Shown one piece after another: positions 1-6,757 of a stretch of 7,606 nucleotides of DNA (position 1 is the stretch's first letter; every line of letters begins with the position of its first letter). The position numbers and the translations under genes are program-made. This DNA comes from Betaproteobacteria bacterium (GTDB lineage Bacteria; Pseudomonadota; Gammaproteobacteria; Burkholderiales; Burkholderiaceae): positions 1 through 7,606 of the forward strand of contig JABMMT010000087.1 of the NCBI GenBank assembly GCA_013205155.1, in the 5' to 3' direction. Below the pieces are notes generated by a model, which searched no databases, was not told the origin of the DNA, and worked only from the letters and a program-made list of their open reading frames with translations.

Positions 1-404
1 ACATAAATAGTACTCGCGCCCTCAACTACGTGAGCATTAGTCAGAATCAAACCGTTAGACTCAATAATGAAACCCGAGCCAACACCGCGATCAGACTCCT
101 GTGGTTTTCCGGGATTTGGTTGTGCTTGTTTAGGTGTACTAGGAACACCCGGAATAGGCACCCCAAAGAAGCGACGAAAAAACTCCGCTTGTTCCTCAGG
201 CATTCCAGGAATACCCCCACCTTGGGCCTGCTGAGCTTGAACCTTTTCGGTAGTACGGATATTTACCACTGCCGGACTTGCTTTCTCAACTAAGTCAGCA
301 AAATCAGGAATCATTACCCTTGGATTTTGCGCAGAGGCAAGGGGTATAAACGAAAGGTGGCCAAGGCTCATGACCGCCAATAGCGCAATAAAGTACTTTT
401 TCAT
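1..404 (-). CDS. DegP/MucD-type periplasmic serine protease, N-terminal part
   Basis: This is the start of an HtrA-family (DegP, DegQ, MucD) trypsin-like protease, which degrades or refolds damaged proteins in the periplasm. The reading frame is open from ATG at 404 to the window edge, giving 134 codons plus two bases. Residues 1-25 look like a Sec signal peptide: MKK, a hydrophobic stretch, then a likely cut after ASA before Gln26. Next comes the family segment with SPAVVNIRTT at residues 43-52, a Gln/Pro/Gly-rich linker at about 55-105, and GVGSGFII followed by LTNAHVV. His125 in TNAHVV is the expected catalytic histidine. The catalytic Asp and Ser and the PDZ domains would lie outside the window. 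The gene begins 48 bp after fabF in the same direction with no clear terminator between, so read-through is possible. The ribosome site is weak (AGTAGG, rather far from the ATG). The family is secure; the choice among degP, degQ and mucD is not. Confidence 0.9.
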   Translation of the reverse strand, partial: MKKYFIALLAVMSLGHLSFIPLASAQNPRVMIPDFADLVEKASPAVVNIRTTEKVQAQQAQGGGIPGMPEEQAEFFRRFFGVPIPGVPSTPKQAQPNPGKPQESDRGVGSGFIIESNGLILTNAHVVEGASTIY

Positions 405-452
405 AATGCTAGCCTACTTGGTAAAAACCAAAAAATGGAGATAAAGAGAATA

Positions 453-1700
453 TTAGGGCAATTTGCCAAAAATCAAGGTGCCATTAGTACCACCAAAGCC
501 AAAGTTGTTTTTAACCGCATGGTCAATCTTCACGTCCCTAGCTGTATTGGCACAGTAATCCAGATCACATTCAGGGTCTTGATTGAAGATATTGATCGTT
601 GGAGGGGACTTCTGGTGATGAAGCGCCAGAATAGTGAAAACAGACTCCAAACCTCCAGCGCCCCCCAAAAGGTGCCCCGTCATCGACTTGGTTGAGTTAA
701 TTAAGGTTTTTTTAGCGTGATCACCCAAGGCCGCTTTAATGGCTTCAGTTTCATTCTTATCACCTAAAGGTGTAGAAGTACCGTGGGCATTAATGTATTG
801 GATTTGGTCAGGATTCAGGCCTGCATCTCGCATGGCATTGATCATGCAACGTCGTGGGCCATCCATATTGGGTGCGGTCATGTGATAAGCATCACCACTC
901 ATACCAAAGCCCAGCAGCTCACAATAAATTTTTGCGCCCCGAGCTTTTGCGTGCTCATATTCCTCAAGCACAATCACTCCCGCACCTTCACCGAGCACAA
1001 AACCATCTCGATCCTTATCCCAAGGACGTGAAGCAGTTGCAGGATCATCATTGCGAGTGGATAAGGCTCTTGCAGAAGCAAAGCCCCCAACACCTAATGC
1101 TGAGATCGTGGATTCTGCACCACCTGCAAGCATTACATCCGCATCACCGTACTGAATCAAACGAGTAGCCAGACCAATACTATGCAATCCAGTAGTACAA
1201 GCAGTGACTGCAGCAACGTTCGGGCCTTTAAGACCAAACAAAATACTGAGGTGCCCAGAAATCATATTAATGATTGAGCCTGGAACAAAGAATGGTGAGA
1301 TACGACGAGGGCCCCGAGCAAGAAGCTCAGCGCCAGTCTCTTCGATCATTGGCAGGCCACCAATCCCAGAGCCGACCATTACACCAATGCGCTCTGCGTT
1401 TTGCTCGGTAACCTCTAAGCCACTGTCACGAATCGCTTGTGCCCCAGCTGCAATGCCGAAATGGATAAAGGTATCCATATGGCGAGCTTCTTTGGCAGAA
1501 ACATATTCTTCGACATTAAAGTCTTTCACCTCTCCAGCGAAATGAACGCTCAAAAGGGAGTGGTCAAACTTCGTGATAGTGGCAATACCTGATTTGCCTG
1601 CAAGCAAATTAGACCATGCCACATCAACAGAATTGCCAACAGGTGAGATGAGGCCAAGACCGGTAACTACAACCCGGCGTTGGCCATTTGATACTGACAC
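453..1700 (-). CDS. fabF: 3-oxoacyl-[ACP] synthase II (KAS II, FabF)
   Basis: FabF is a cytosolic elongation condensing enzyme. It joins acyl-ACP to malonyl-ACP, releasing CO2, and in many bacteria it governs the C16:1 to C18:1 step. The 415-residue protein has the full thiolase-fold layout and family-typical length. It starts with RRVVVTGLGLISPVGN at residues 8-23. The acylated Cys168 lies in VTACTTG, His306 in NAHGTSTPLGD, Lys338 in NSTKSMTGH and His343 in the same motif. The C-terminal loop NNFGFGGTN is at 398-406. The Cys-His-His triad plus Lys marks an elongating KAS rather than FabH. The start codon is GTG (1698-1700), which places the conserved RRVVVTG at the usual distance from the N-terminus, and a short AGG lies upstream. 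The gene follows acpP by 21 bp and is the last fab gene of the cluster, so it is probably cotranscribed with acpP. Confidence 0.97.
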   Translation of the reverse strand: MSVSNGQRRVVVTGLGLISPVGNSVDVAWSNLLAGKSGIATITKFDHSLLSVHFAGEVKDFNVEEYVSAKEARHMDTFIHFGIAAGAQAIRDSGLEVTEQNAERIGVMVGSGIGGLPMIEETGAELLARGPRRISPFFVPGSIINMISGHLSILFGLKGPNVAAVTACTTGLHSIGLATRLIQYGDADVMLAGGAESTISALGVGGFASARALSTRNDDPATASRPWDKDRDGFVLGEGAGVIVLEEYEHAKARGAKIYCELLGFGMSGDAYHMTAPNMDGPRRCMINAMRDAGLNPDQIQYINAHGTSTPLGDKNETEAIKAALGDHAKKTLINSTKSMTGHLLGGAGGLESVFTILALHHQKSPPTINIFNQDPECDLDYCANTARDVKIDHAVKNNFGFGGTNGTLIFGKLP

Positions 1701-1721
1701 AGTAGTACCTAGGCTAGGGAG

Positions 1722-1961
1722 TTAACCCTGAGCTTTTGATTTAGCGAAGTCGATCGCGAGCTGAACTGTGGTGATTTTTTCGGCTTCCTCATCAGGAATT
1801 TCGATACCAAATTCATCTTCCAAAGCCATAACCAGCTCAACGGTGTCAAGAGAGTCAGCGCCCAGGTCATTCACAAAAGAAGATTCATTCTTGATATCTC
1901 CTTCAGCGACGCCTAATTGCTCAGCGACGATTTTCTTAACGCGTTGTTCGATGTTGTCCAT
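1722..1961 (-). CDS. acpP: Acyl carrier protein
   Basis: AcpP is the small acidic cytosolic carrier that holds growing acyl chains as thioesters on a 4'-phosphopantetheine arm. The 79-residue protein has the standard length and four-helix pattern. The attachment site is Ser37 in the motif GADSLDTVEL (34-43), followed by the acidic recognition helix VMALEDEFGIEIPDEEAEK, which partner enzymes bind. Modification by AcpS is expected from family knowledge, but acpS is not in this window. The gene lies between fabG (102 bp upstream) and fabF (21 bp downstream), the usual position. The long gap on the fabG side, a candidate promoter and a G-rich ribosome binding site suggest that acpP is expressed at a higher level than its neighbours, which fits the known abundance of this protein. 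Confidence 0.98.
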   Translation of the reverse strand: MDNIEQRVKKIVAEQLGVAEGDIKNESSFVNDLGADSLDTVELVMALEDEFGIEIPDEEAEKITTVQLAIDFAKSKAQG

Positions 1962-1965
1962 TAAG

Positions 1966-1971
1966 TCCCCC
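1966..1971 (-). promoter_or_regulatory. Ribosome binding site of acpP (GGGGGA)
   Basis: Read on the minus strand, GGGGGA sits five to six bases before the acpP ATG. It is preceded by CCCCT, so the stretch CCCCTGGGGG (1967-1976) is nearly self-complementary. A loop of only three or four bases would be left, so any hairpin would be short. The run of five G differs from the usual AGGAG seen at rpmF. Its placement fits a ribosome site; any effect of the self-complementarity on translation is inference. Confidence 0.55.
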
Positions 1972-1997
1972 AGGGGTTGTAAAAAAATGATTGAAAG

Positions 1998-2028
1998 ATT
2001 TTATCAGCTTGGCGAAGTAATCTAGCAA
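1998..2028 (-). promoter_or_regulatory. Candidate sigma-70 promoter for acpP-fabF
   Basis: On the minus strand a -35-like TTGCTA (2023-2028) is followed after 17 bp by GATAAA, part of GATAAAAT (1998-2005). Each hexamer matches four of six consensus positions, and shifting the -10 box to TAAAAT gives five of six but with 19-bp spacing. Transcription would begin about 30 bp before the acpP ATG. It lies in the only gap above 40 bp between plsX and fabF, which is where an extra promoter for the abundant carrier protein would be expected. This rests on sequence match alone. Confidence 0.4.
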
Positions 2029-2037
2029 ATCCGCCAA
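2009..2037. repeat. Inverted repeat TTGGCG-N17-CGCCAA upstream of acpP
   Basis: Six-base perfect arms lie at 2009-2014 and 2032-2037 with 17 bases between them. The repeat encloses the candidate -35 box (2023-2028), and its acpP-proximal arm falls in the spacer of the candidate promoter. It could be a protein-binding operator or a weak hairpin, but arms this short can arise by chance. No regulator is identified. Confidence 0.3.
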
Positions 2038-2063
2038 AAAATGACTAAATCCTTGATTTGTCA

Positions 2064-2807
2064 TTAGCTTAAATATAGCCCGCCATTGACATGTAAGGTA
2101 TTACCCGTAATATATCCCGCAGCTGGAGAGGCCAAGAACGCGACTGCCTGAGCTACGTCCTCAGGACTACCCAAACGAGCTAAAGGAATATTCACTTTTA
2201 GGGCATTTTGCTGTTCTTCGCTAAGTGCACGCGTCATATCGGTATCAATAAAGCCTGGGGCAACGCAATTTACAGTGATATTGCGACTGCCAATTTCACG
2301 TGCCAGGGCTCTTGTCATGCCCGATACACCTGCTTTTGCAGCAGCGTAATTGGCCTGACCTGGATTGCCCATATGACCCACAATCGACGTAATATTAATA
2401 ATGCGGCCGGCACGAGCTTTCATCATCGGGCGAATAACTGCTTGAGATAAACGAAATACCGCACTTAAGTTCGTATCAATCACATCAGACCACTCTTCAG
2501 ACTTCATGCGCATCGCTAAATTATCTCGAGTAATTCCAGCGTTATTGACCAAAATATTAATACCGCCATACTCTTTCACAATGTGATCAATAATATTTTC
2601 GCAAGCGTTTGGCTCAGTGACATTCAAAACTAAGCCTACACCACCTAATGGCTTTAAACGTGCATCAATTGCTTTTGCACCATCACTAGAGGTAGCAGTT
2701 CCAATCACTTTGGCGCCACACTTTACCAACTCATCTGCAACCGCCTGTCCAATGCCACGGGAGGCGCCAGTAACCAATGCAATTTGTCCGCTTAAGTCGA
2801 GATTCAT
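2064..2807 (-). CDS. fabG: 3-oxoacyl-[ACP] reductase (FabG)
   Basis: FabG is the NADPH-dependent reductase that converts 3-ketoacyl-ACP to (R)-3-hydroxyacyl-ACP, the first reduction in each elongation cycle. The 247-residue protein is a classical short-chain dehydrogenase of normal length. The nucleotide-binding TGASRGIG is at 13-20 and NNAG at 88-91. The catalytic set is Asn113 (in DTNLSAVF), Ser141 (in NITSIVGHMGNPGQ), Tyr154 and Lys158 (in YAAAK). PGFIDTDMT lies at 184-192 and the C-terminal ITGNTLHVNGG at 233-243, both typical of FabG rather than other short-chain reductases. It begins 34 bp after fabD on the same strand; the gap is A-rich and its ribosome site is poor (a purine run, GCGAAAGA). 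The position between fabD and acpP supports the role in fatty-acid synthesis. Confidence 0.97.
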   Translation of the reverse strand: MNLDLSGQIALVTGASRGIGQAVADELVKCGAKVIGTATSSDGAKAIDARLKPLGGVGLVLNVTEPNACENIIDHIVKEYGGINILVNNAGITRDNLAMRMKSEEWSDVIDTNLSAVFRLSQAVIRPMMKARAGRIINITSIVGHMGNPGQANYAAAKAGVSGMTRALAREIGSRNITVNCVAPGFIDTDMTRALSEEQQNALKVNIPLARLGSPEDVAQAVAFLASPAAGYITGNTLHVNGGLYLS

Positions 2808-2841
2808 ATTTATCTTTCGCTATTTTCTCTATTACTATTCT

Positions 2842-3777
2842 TTATTTCACGCTAGCTAAGGCTTCATTCAGGCTAGCTTCATCAAAGACGGGCACGCCAG
2901 AGACTTGATCGTTAATACGCTTAGTAAGACCCGCTAAAACTTTGCCAGGCCCACACTCCACCACTTGAGTAATGCCCTGTTGTGCCATTACTTGAATCGT
3001 TTCTTGCCAACGCACAGGCTTGGCCGCTTGACGCACTAAGGCATCTCTGATTGCTTGAGGATCATTCAAGATTTGAACGTCGACGTTATTAATCACAGGA
3101 ATCGTGGGTACATTAAATTCAATACTCGCCAAATATGTCTTGAGCTTCTCAGACGCAGGTCGCAATAAAGAAGAATGAAATGGCGCAGATACAGGCAAGG
3201 AAAGGGCTCGTTTTGCACCAGCTGCTTTCAGTAACTCACATGCTTTAGTAACCGCATCACTAGCACCAGCAATGACGACTTGACCAGGAGCATTAAAGTT
3301 AACTGCCTCAACGATGCTACCCAATGCATTACTGACTTCTTCACAAACCTGAATAACAGCCGCATCGTCCAAGCCTAATATTGCTGCCATCCCGCCGGTC
3401 CCAACTGGAACAGCGCTTTGCATTGCCTGTGCACGAAAACGCACCAAGGGCACTGCATCTTTAAAAGAAATTACGTCTGCCGCAACCAGGGCCGAGTACT
3501 CACCAAGACTATGACCAGCCATCACTTTTGGTGCGGCGCCCCCAGCAGCAATCCAGGCACGGTAAAACGCAACACCTGCAGTTAGCATCACTGGTTGCGT
3601 ATTCGTCGTTAATGACAAGGCCTCTGCAGGCCCCTCTGAAATTAATTTGGCAACATCTTCACCTAAGACATCGGAAGCCTCTTGCATGGTTGCGCGGACT
3701 TCCGGACGCTGGGCAACGCTATTAAGCATCCCCACAGATTGAGAGCCTTGACCAGGAAATACAAAAGCGAATGTCAT
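2842..3777 (-). CDS. fabD: Malonyl-CoA:ACP transacylase (FabD)
   Basis: FabD moves malonate from CoA to the ACP phosphopantetheine arm, supplying the extender unit for FabH and FabF. The 311-residue protein has the usual length. FPGQGSQ is at 7-13. The nucleophile is Ser90 in GHSLGEYSAL. Arg115, which binds the malonyl carboxylate, is in the segment after PLVRF. His201 is in SAPFHSSL and Gln250 in LVRQAAKPVRW. These match the Ser-Arg-His-Gln set known from the E. coli enzyme. The C-terminal motif ECGPGKVLAGLTKRI is at about 273-287. It starts 24 bp after fabH in the same direction. No strong Shine-Dalgarno sequence is visible, so translation may depend on coupling with fabH. The start ATG puts FVFPGQGS at the expected N-terminal position. 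Confidence 0.97.
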   Translation of the reverse strand: MTFAFVFPGQGSQSVGMLNSVAQRPEVRATMQEASDVLGEDVAKLISEGPAEALSLTTNTQPVMLTAGVAFYRAWIAAGGAAPKVMAGHSLGEYSALVAADVISFKDAVPLVRFRAQAMQSAVPVGTGGMAAILGLDDAAVIQVCEEVSNALGSIVEAVNFNAPGQVVIAGASDAVTKACELLKAAGAKRALSLPVSAPFHSSLLRPASEKLKTYLASIEFNVPTIPVINNVDVQILNDPQAIRDALVRQAAKPVRWQETIQVMAQQGITQVVECGPGKVLAGLTKRINDQVSGVPVFDEASLNEALASVK

Positions 3778-3801
3778 GTAATTATTTTCGGTAGTTAAAA
3801 A

Positions 3802-4788
3802 TTAGTACTTCAGTACTACTGCACCCCAAGCAAAACCACCGCCAACGCCTTCTAACAAAAGATATTGGCCGCGTTTAATTTGACCAGAGCGCACACCCGA
3901 ATCCAATGCAAGTGGAATAGAGGCGGCAGATGTATTGCCATGCTCATGCACAGTCACAATCACCTTATCCATCGACATGCCCATCTTCTTGGCGGTACCT
4001 TCCATAATGCGAATATTGGCCTGATGTGGAACTAACCAATCAATTTGCTCTGGCTTCAAATTAGCCTTTTCTAATGCTTCGTACGCAACTTGCTCTAGTA
4101 CTTTAACGGCCAATTTAAAAACTGCTTGACCATCCATCGTCACAAATGGTGAACCATGTACCTCACCGTTACCAGCTCGGCCAGGCACACATAAGATATC
4201 GCGCTGACTTCCATCGGCATGCAAAGCTGAAGACAATATGCCGACCTTTTTTGAAGCCTCTAACACAACTGCTCCTGCGCCATCACCAAATAGAACGCAA
4301 GTGCCACGATCCTGAAAGTCTAGAATGCGTGAAAAAGTTTCAGCACCAATGACCAGAACTTTTTTATAAGTGCCACAACGAATAAATGCATCAGCTGTAG
4401 CGAGTGCATAGGTAAAGCCTGCGCAAACTGCCTGAATATCAAAGGCAGCACAATTAGTATGAGCACCCAATTTATCTTGAACGACACATGCTGTGCTCGG
4501 AAATCCACCCAAATGATCTGGTGTAGAGGTTGCCAAAATAATGAGGTCTAAATCTGATGAACTCAGACCCGCGCTAGAGAGTGCAGCCTGTGCTGCCTTA
4601 ACAGCAAGGTCGCTAGTGAGCTCATTTTCAGCGGCAAAATGTCTTGCAGAAATACCGCTCCTAGTAGTAATCCACTCGTCACTAGTCTCCAAGCCATTTT
4701 TAGCGAGGCGCTCAACTAGATCTTGGTTGCTTAAGCGCAGCTCTGGAAGATAACTTCCCGTGCCAGCAACTCTTGCATAAATACTCAT
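3802..4788 (-). CDS. fabH: 3-oxoacyl-[ACP] synthase III (KAS III, FabH)
   Basis: FabH starts fatty-acid synthesis by condensing acetyl-CoA with malonyl-ACP to give acetoacetyl-ACP. The 328-residue protein has the FabH Cys-His-Asn triad: Cys122 in AVCAGFTYAL, His255 in VPHQANIRI and Asn285 in HGNTSAASIPLAL. The N-terminal GTGSYLPE (9-16) and EWITTRSGI (38-46) and the C-terminal EGVGGGFAWGAVVLKY are also typical. The His-Asn pair separates it from the Cys-His-His FabF downstream. Its ATG overlaps the plsX stop by four bases (ATGA), so translation is probably coupled. A GGAG site lies eight bases before the ATG, inside the end of plsX. Substrate preference for acetyl-CoA over branched or longer primers cannot be read from the sequence. 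Confidence 0.97.
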   Translation of the reverse strand: MSIYARVAGTGSYLPELRLSNQDLVERLAKNGLETSDEWITTRSGISARHFAAENELTSDLAVKAAQAALSSAGLSSSDLDLIILATSTPDHLGGFPSTACVVQDKLGAHTNCAAFDIQAVCAGFTYALATADAFIRCGTYKKVLVIGAETFSRILDFQDRGTCVLFGDGAGAVVLEASKKVGILSSALHADGSQRDILCVPGRAGNGEVHGSPFVTMDGQAVFKLAVKVLEQVAYEALEKANLKPEQIDWLVPHQANIRIMEGTAKKMGMSMDKVIVTVHEHGNTSAASIPLALDSGVRSGQIKRGQYLLLEGVGGGFAWGAVVLKY

Positions 4789-5798
4789 TCTTTCGTCTCC
4801 GCCATAAAGGCATCCGCAATGCGCTCAACCATCCGATTTTTAGCAGCTTCATAAGCGCGATCTAAGGCAAAACCAAATGCAAATCGATCCGCAGAACCAT
4901 GGCTCTTAATCACGCAACCGCACAAACCTAACAATACAGCACCGTTGTAGCGTCTATGATCCACCCGCTTACGTACTCTTAATAAAGGCACCATCGCACA
5001 AATAGCCATGAGTTTGGTGAACCCAGAGCGATTAAATTCTTCCCGAATCATGCCGCTCATCATTTTTGCTAAACCTTCACTGGCCTTCAAAACAACGTTG
5101 CCCACAAAACCATCGCACACCACAATATCAGTTGTACCTTTGAAAATATCGTTACCCTCTACGTTGCCGTAAAAGTTCAGCTTAGATTCCCGCAACAACT
5201 CACTGGTTTGCTTTACTACATCATTACCTTTAATGACCTCTTCGCCAATATTCAGTAGGCCGATCGTAGGATTTTGCGTGCCATCAACCACCTGCACCAT
5301 CACATTGGCCATTTGCGCAAACTGAAACAAATGCATCGGTTCGCAGTCAGCATTAGCGCCCAAATCTAACATCGTTGTGCCGCTGCCTTTTTCGTTAGGA
5401 ATAGCTGTTGCAATCGCTGGGCGATCAACACCTTCTAGCGTCTTAAGGATATAACGAGAAATCGCCATCAAAGCTCCGGTGTTACCAGACGAGATAACCG
5501 CATCAGCCAAACCCTCTTTCACTTGCTCGATAGCAATGCGCATCGATGAATCTTTTTTGCGTCGCAAGGCAACCTCAATGGGATCATCCATTAAAACGAT
5601 TTCACTGGCAGGGATAATTTGAATGCGATCGAGGGGCGCTTTAGAGAATTTATTTAAAACTTGCTCAATTGCCTTGGTATCACCTACCAATGTAATGTTG
5701 ACATCAGTATGCTTTTCCAAAAAATCGCAAGCGGCTGGAACCGTAACGACGACTCCATGATCTCCGCCCATGGCATCAATAGCTAGAGTAACGCTCAT
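4785..5798 (-). CDS. plsX: Phosphate acyltransferase PlsX
   Basis: PlsX makes acyl-phosphate from acyl-ACP and inorganic phosphate. PlsY then uses acyl-phosphate to acylate glycerol-3-phosphate at the first step of phospholipid synthesis. PlsX is a peripheral membrane protein. The 337-residue product is slightly shorter than the E. coli protein but spans the whole family. DAMGGDHG is at 8-15, SSGNTGALMA at 103-112, LDLGANAD at 145-152 and NIGEE at 183-187. VCDGFVGNVVLK is at 227-238, and RRYNGAVLLGL with KSHGSADRFAF fall between about 282 and 308. The variable part is GLCGC near residue 293, where two Cys replace residues that are usually not Cys. It starts about 34 bp after a terminator hairpin and has only a weak ribosome site (TGAG close to the ATG). 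It overlaps fabH by four bases. Whether it has its own promoter or depends on read-through from rpmF is open. Confidence 0.96.
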   Translation of the reverse strand: MSVTLAIDAMGGDHGVVVTVPAACDFLEKHTDVNITLVGDTKAIEQVLNKFSKAPLDRIQIIPASEIVLMDDPIEVALRRKKDSSMRIAIEQVKEGLADAVISSGNTGALMAISRYILKTLEGVDRPAIATAIPNEKGSGTTMLDLGANADCEPMHLFQFAQMANVMVQVVDGTQNPTIGLLNIGEEVIKGNDVVKQTSELLRESKLNFYGNVEGNDIFKGTTDIVVCDGFVGNVVLKASEGLAKMMSGMIREEFNRSGFTKLMAICAMVPLLRVRKRVDHRRYNGAVLLGLCGCVIKSHGSADRFAFGFALDRAYEAAKNRMVERIADAFMAETKE

Positions 5799-5830
5799 AA
5801 ACTCATTGATTGCTGCAAGTGGTTTGTCTA

Positions 5831-5860
5831 AGAAAAAAGCGGCTTTTTATAGAGCCGCTT
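5831..5860 (-). terminator. Intrinsic terminator or attenuator after rpmF
   Basis: Read on the minus strand, AAGCGGCT (5853-5860) pairs perfectly with AGCCGCTT (5837-5844) across an eight-base loop, and the stem is followed by TTTT and then C. The T run reaches six if the last two stem bases are counted. This is a classic Rho-independent terminator about 20 bp after the rpmF stop and 34 bp before plsX. There is no T run on the plus-strand side, so it acts only on minus-strand transcripts. It could end most yceD-rpmF mRNA and let a fraction continue into plsX. Confidence 0.85.
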
Positions 5861-5881
5861 CAATCTGATTGGACTAATAAA

Positions 5882-6061
5882 TTAGTCGTTCTTAGTTTTA
5901 ACGACTTTACGACCACGATAGTAGCCGTTTGGTGAAATGTGGTGACGTAAATGAGCCTCACCAGTGGTAGCTTCAACAGCTGTAGCAGGTGCGGTCAGAA
6001 AGTCGTGGGCACGGTGCATGCCACGTTTGGAAGGTGATTTTTTATTTTGTTGAACGGCCAT
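5882..6061 (-). CDS. rpmF: 50S ribosomal protein L32
   Basis: L32 is a small basic protein of the large ribosomal subunit. The 59-residue product starts with MAVQQNKKSPSKRGMHRAHD and ends with HHISPNGYYRGRKVVKTKND. It closely follows the E. coli L32 pattern: MAVQQNK, SKRGM-R-HD, GE-HLRHHI and GYYRGRKV. It lacks the four zinc-binding cysteines present in some bacterial L32 proteins, so it is the zinc-independent form. A strong Shine-Dalgarno AGGAG (complement of 6068-6072) lies six bases before the ATG, which fixes the start. It follows yceD by 106 bp and is followed by an intrinsic terminator. The yceD-rpmF-plsX order is conserved widely among proteobacteria. Confidence 0.97.
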   Translation of the reverse strand: MAVQQNKKSPSKRGMHRAHDFLTAPATAVEATTGEAHLRHHISPNGYYRGRKVVKTKND

Positions 6062-6084
6062 ATTGAACTCCTAAGCAAGGCAAT

Positions 6085-6090
6085 ATTCTA
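6085..6090 (-). promoter_or_regulatory. Possible -10 box for rpmF
   Basis: Minus-strand TAGAAT matches five of six positions of the sigma-70 -10 consensus and lies 23 bp before the rpmF ATG, leaving just enough leader for the AGGAG site. No good -35 hexamer is found 16-18 bp further upstream (GCATTT at 17 bp). The AT-rich 106-bp gap after yceD makes an rpmF promoter plausible, but the match alone is weak. Confidence 0.25.
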
Positions 6091-6167
6091 GCATGAAAAA
6101 AGGTTCTAAATGCTTGATTTATCGATAAGCTATATTCAAAACAAGATCCTAAATAAATCTTAGATTT

Positions 6168-6743
6168 TTAGTTTTTCTTCATATTTTTCAATATGTTAAA
6201 GGGATTTTCAGGTTTTTCTGATAAGCCCTCTTCCGCATCACCCCCAAAACTAGAGGCATGGGGCTCACAAACCCCCTCTGGATGCTTTGGAATCAGTGGT
6301 AAAGACAATAAAATCTCATCCTCGATTGTTTCTAGGAGGTTGAAATGCTGGCTGGCTACCAAAGCCTCTCTCTCCTCATCCTCAACCGGATAATCATCTG
6401 CATCTTGTTCGGTTGCCAGCAGCAAAAAGCGACGTTTTTCGTCTAAATCTACGGCACAGTCCTGCGAACACCGCTGGCAAATCAAGTGAATACGGCCTTT
6501 TAAGCCCAAATCCATTGTTTGTAGGGGCTCACTTCCTGGGGAATCTTCAAAATGGGTCTGAATTATCCAATGAAATCCATCTCCCTTTAAAACCCCGGAA
6601 GCCTCTTCAGTCAGCCTTGGTAAGTCAGTAATACTCAAAAAGCCAGTGCCTAGATAAGTCTGGGGCGCACAAAAATCGACCTTTTTTAGGGCACTTGGCT
6701 CAGCCAATAACTGAACTTGAGGTAAAACTTGATTACGATTCAT
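6168..6743 (-). CDS. yceD: YceD/DUF177 family protein (large-subunit rRNA accumulation protein)
   Basis: This belongs to the YceD (DUF177) family, reported to be needed for normal 23S rRNA accumulation in bacteria and plastids; its exact molecular role is not settled. The 191-residue protein has the family marks. CQRC is at 89-92 in the segment HLICQRCSQDCAVDL, then an acidic stretch DYPVEDEERE (117-126), then DEILLSLPLIPKHPEGVC (142-159) with Cys159, and the C-terminal NPFNILKNMKK. The Cys residues could bind a metal, but the family is not proven to do so. The ATG at 6741-6743 is the first possible start, because an in-frame TAG lies four codons upstream. No clear Shine-Dalgarno sequence precedes it. 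It heads the minus-strand run, divergent from maf, and is followed by rpmF as in E. coli, supporting a ribosome-related role. Confidence 0.9.
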   Translation of the reverse strand: MNRNQVLPQVQLLAEPSALKKVDFCAPQTYLGTGFLSITDLPRLTEEASGVLKGDGFHWIIQTHFEDSPGSEPLQTMDLGLKGRIHLICQRCSQDCAVDLDEKRRFLLLATEQDADDYPVEDEEREALVASQHFNLLETIEDEILLSLPLIPKHPEGVCEPHASSFGGDAEEGLSEKPENPFNILKNMKKN

Positions 6744-6757
6744 GACATCAGTCTAAA
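6729..6757 (+). promoter_or_regulatory. Candidate promoter for maf and the methyltransferase
   Basis: TTGATT (6729-6734) and TCTAAA (6752-6757) are separated by 17 bp, each matching four of six sigma-70 consensus positions. The -35 box lies within the first codons of yceD on the other strand. The expected transcript start near 6764 leaves about 22 bases before the ATG at 6787 but only about five before the TTG at 6769, so it favours the ATG. The call is by inspection only. Confidence 0.35.

Noticed and set aside
418..431. Small hairpin TTGGT-TTTT-ACCAA between fabF and the protease gene
   Set aside because: The stem is five AT-rich pairs and no T run follows on the minus strand, so it does not look like a terminator.
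450..476. Possible promoter for the protease gene: minus-strand TTGATT and TAATAT at the end of fabF, with a GGCAA-T-TTGCC palindrome between them
   Set aside because: The spacer is only 15 bp, and AT-rich sequence gives such matches easily. It is too weak to list as a feature.
1204..1545. Open plus-strand frame of 113 codons opposite fabF
   Set aside because: It lies wholly antisense to a conserved fabF and has no recognisable domain. It is a shadow frame, as are the other open frames opposite fabG, fabD, fabH and yceD.
6155..6167. AAATCT-T-AGATTT palindrome after the yceD stop, considered as a terminator
   Set aside because: It has no GC-rich stem, its centre is one base and no proper T run follows.
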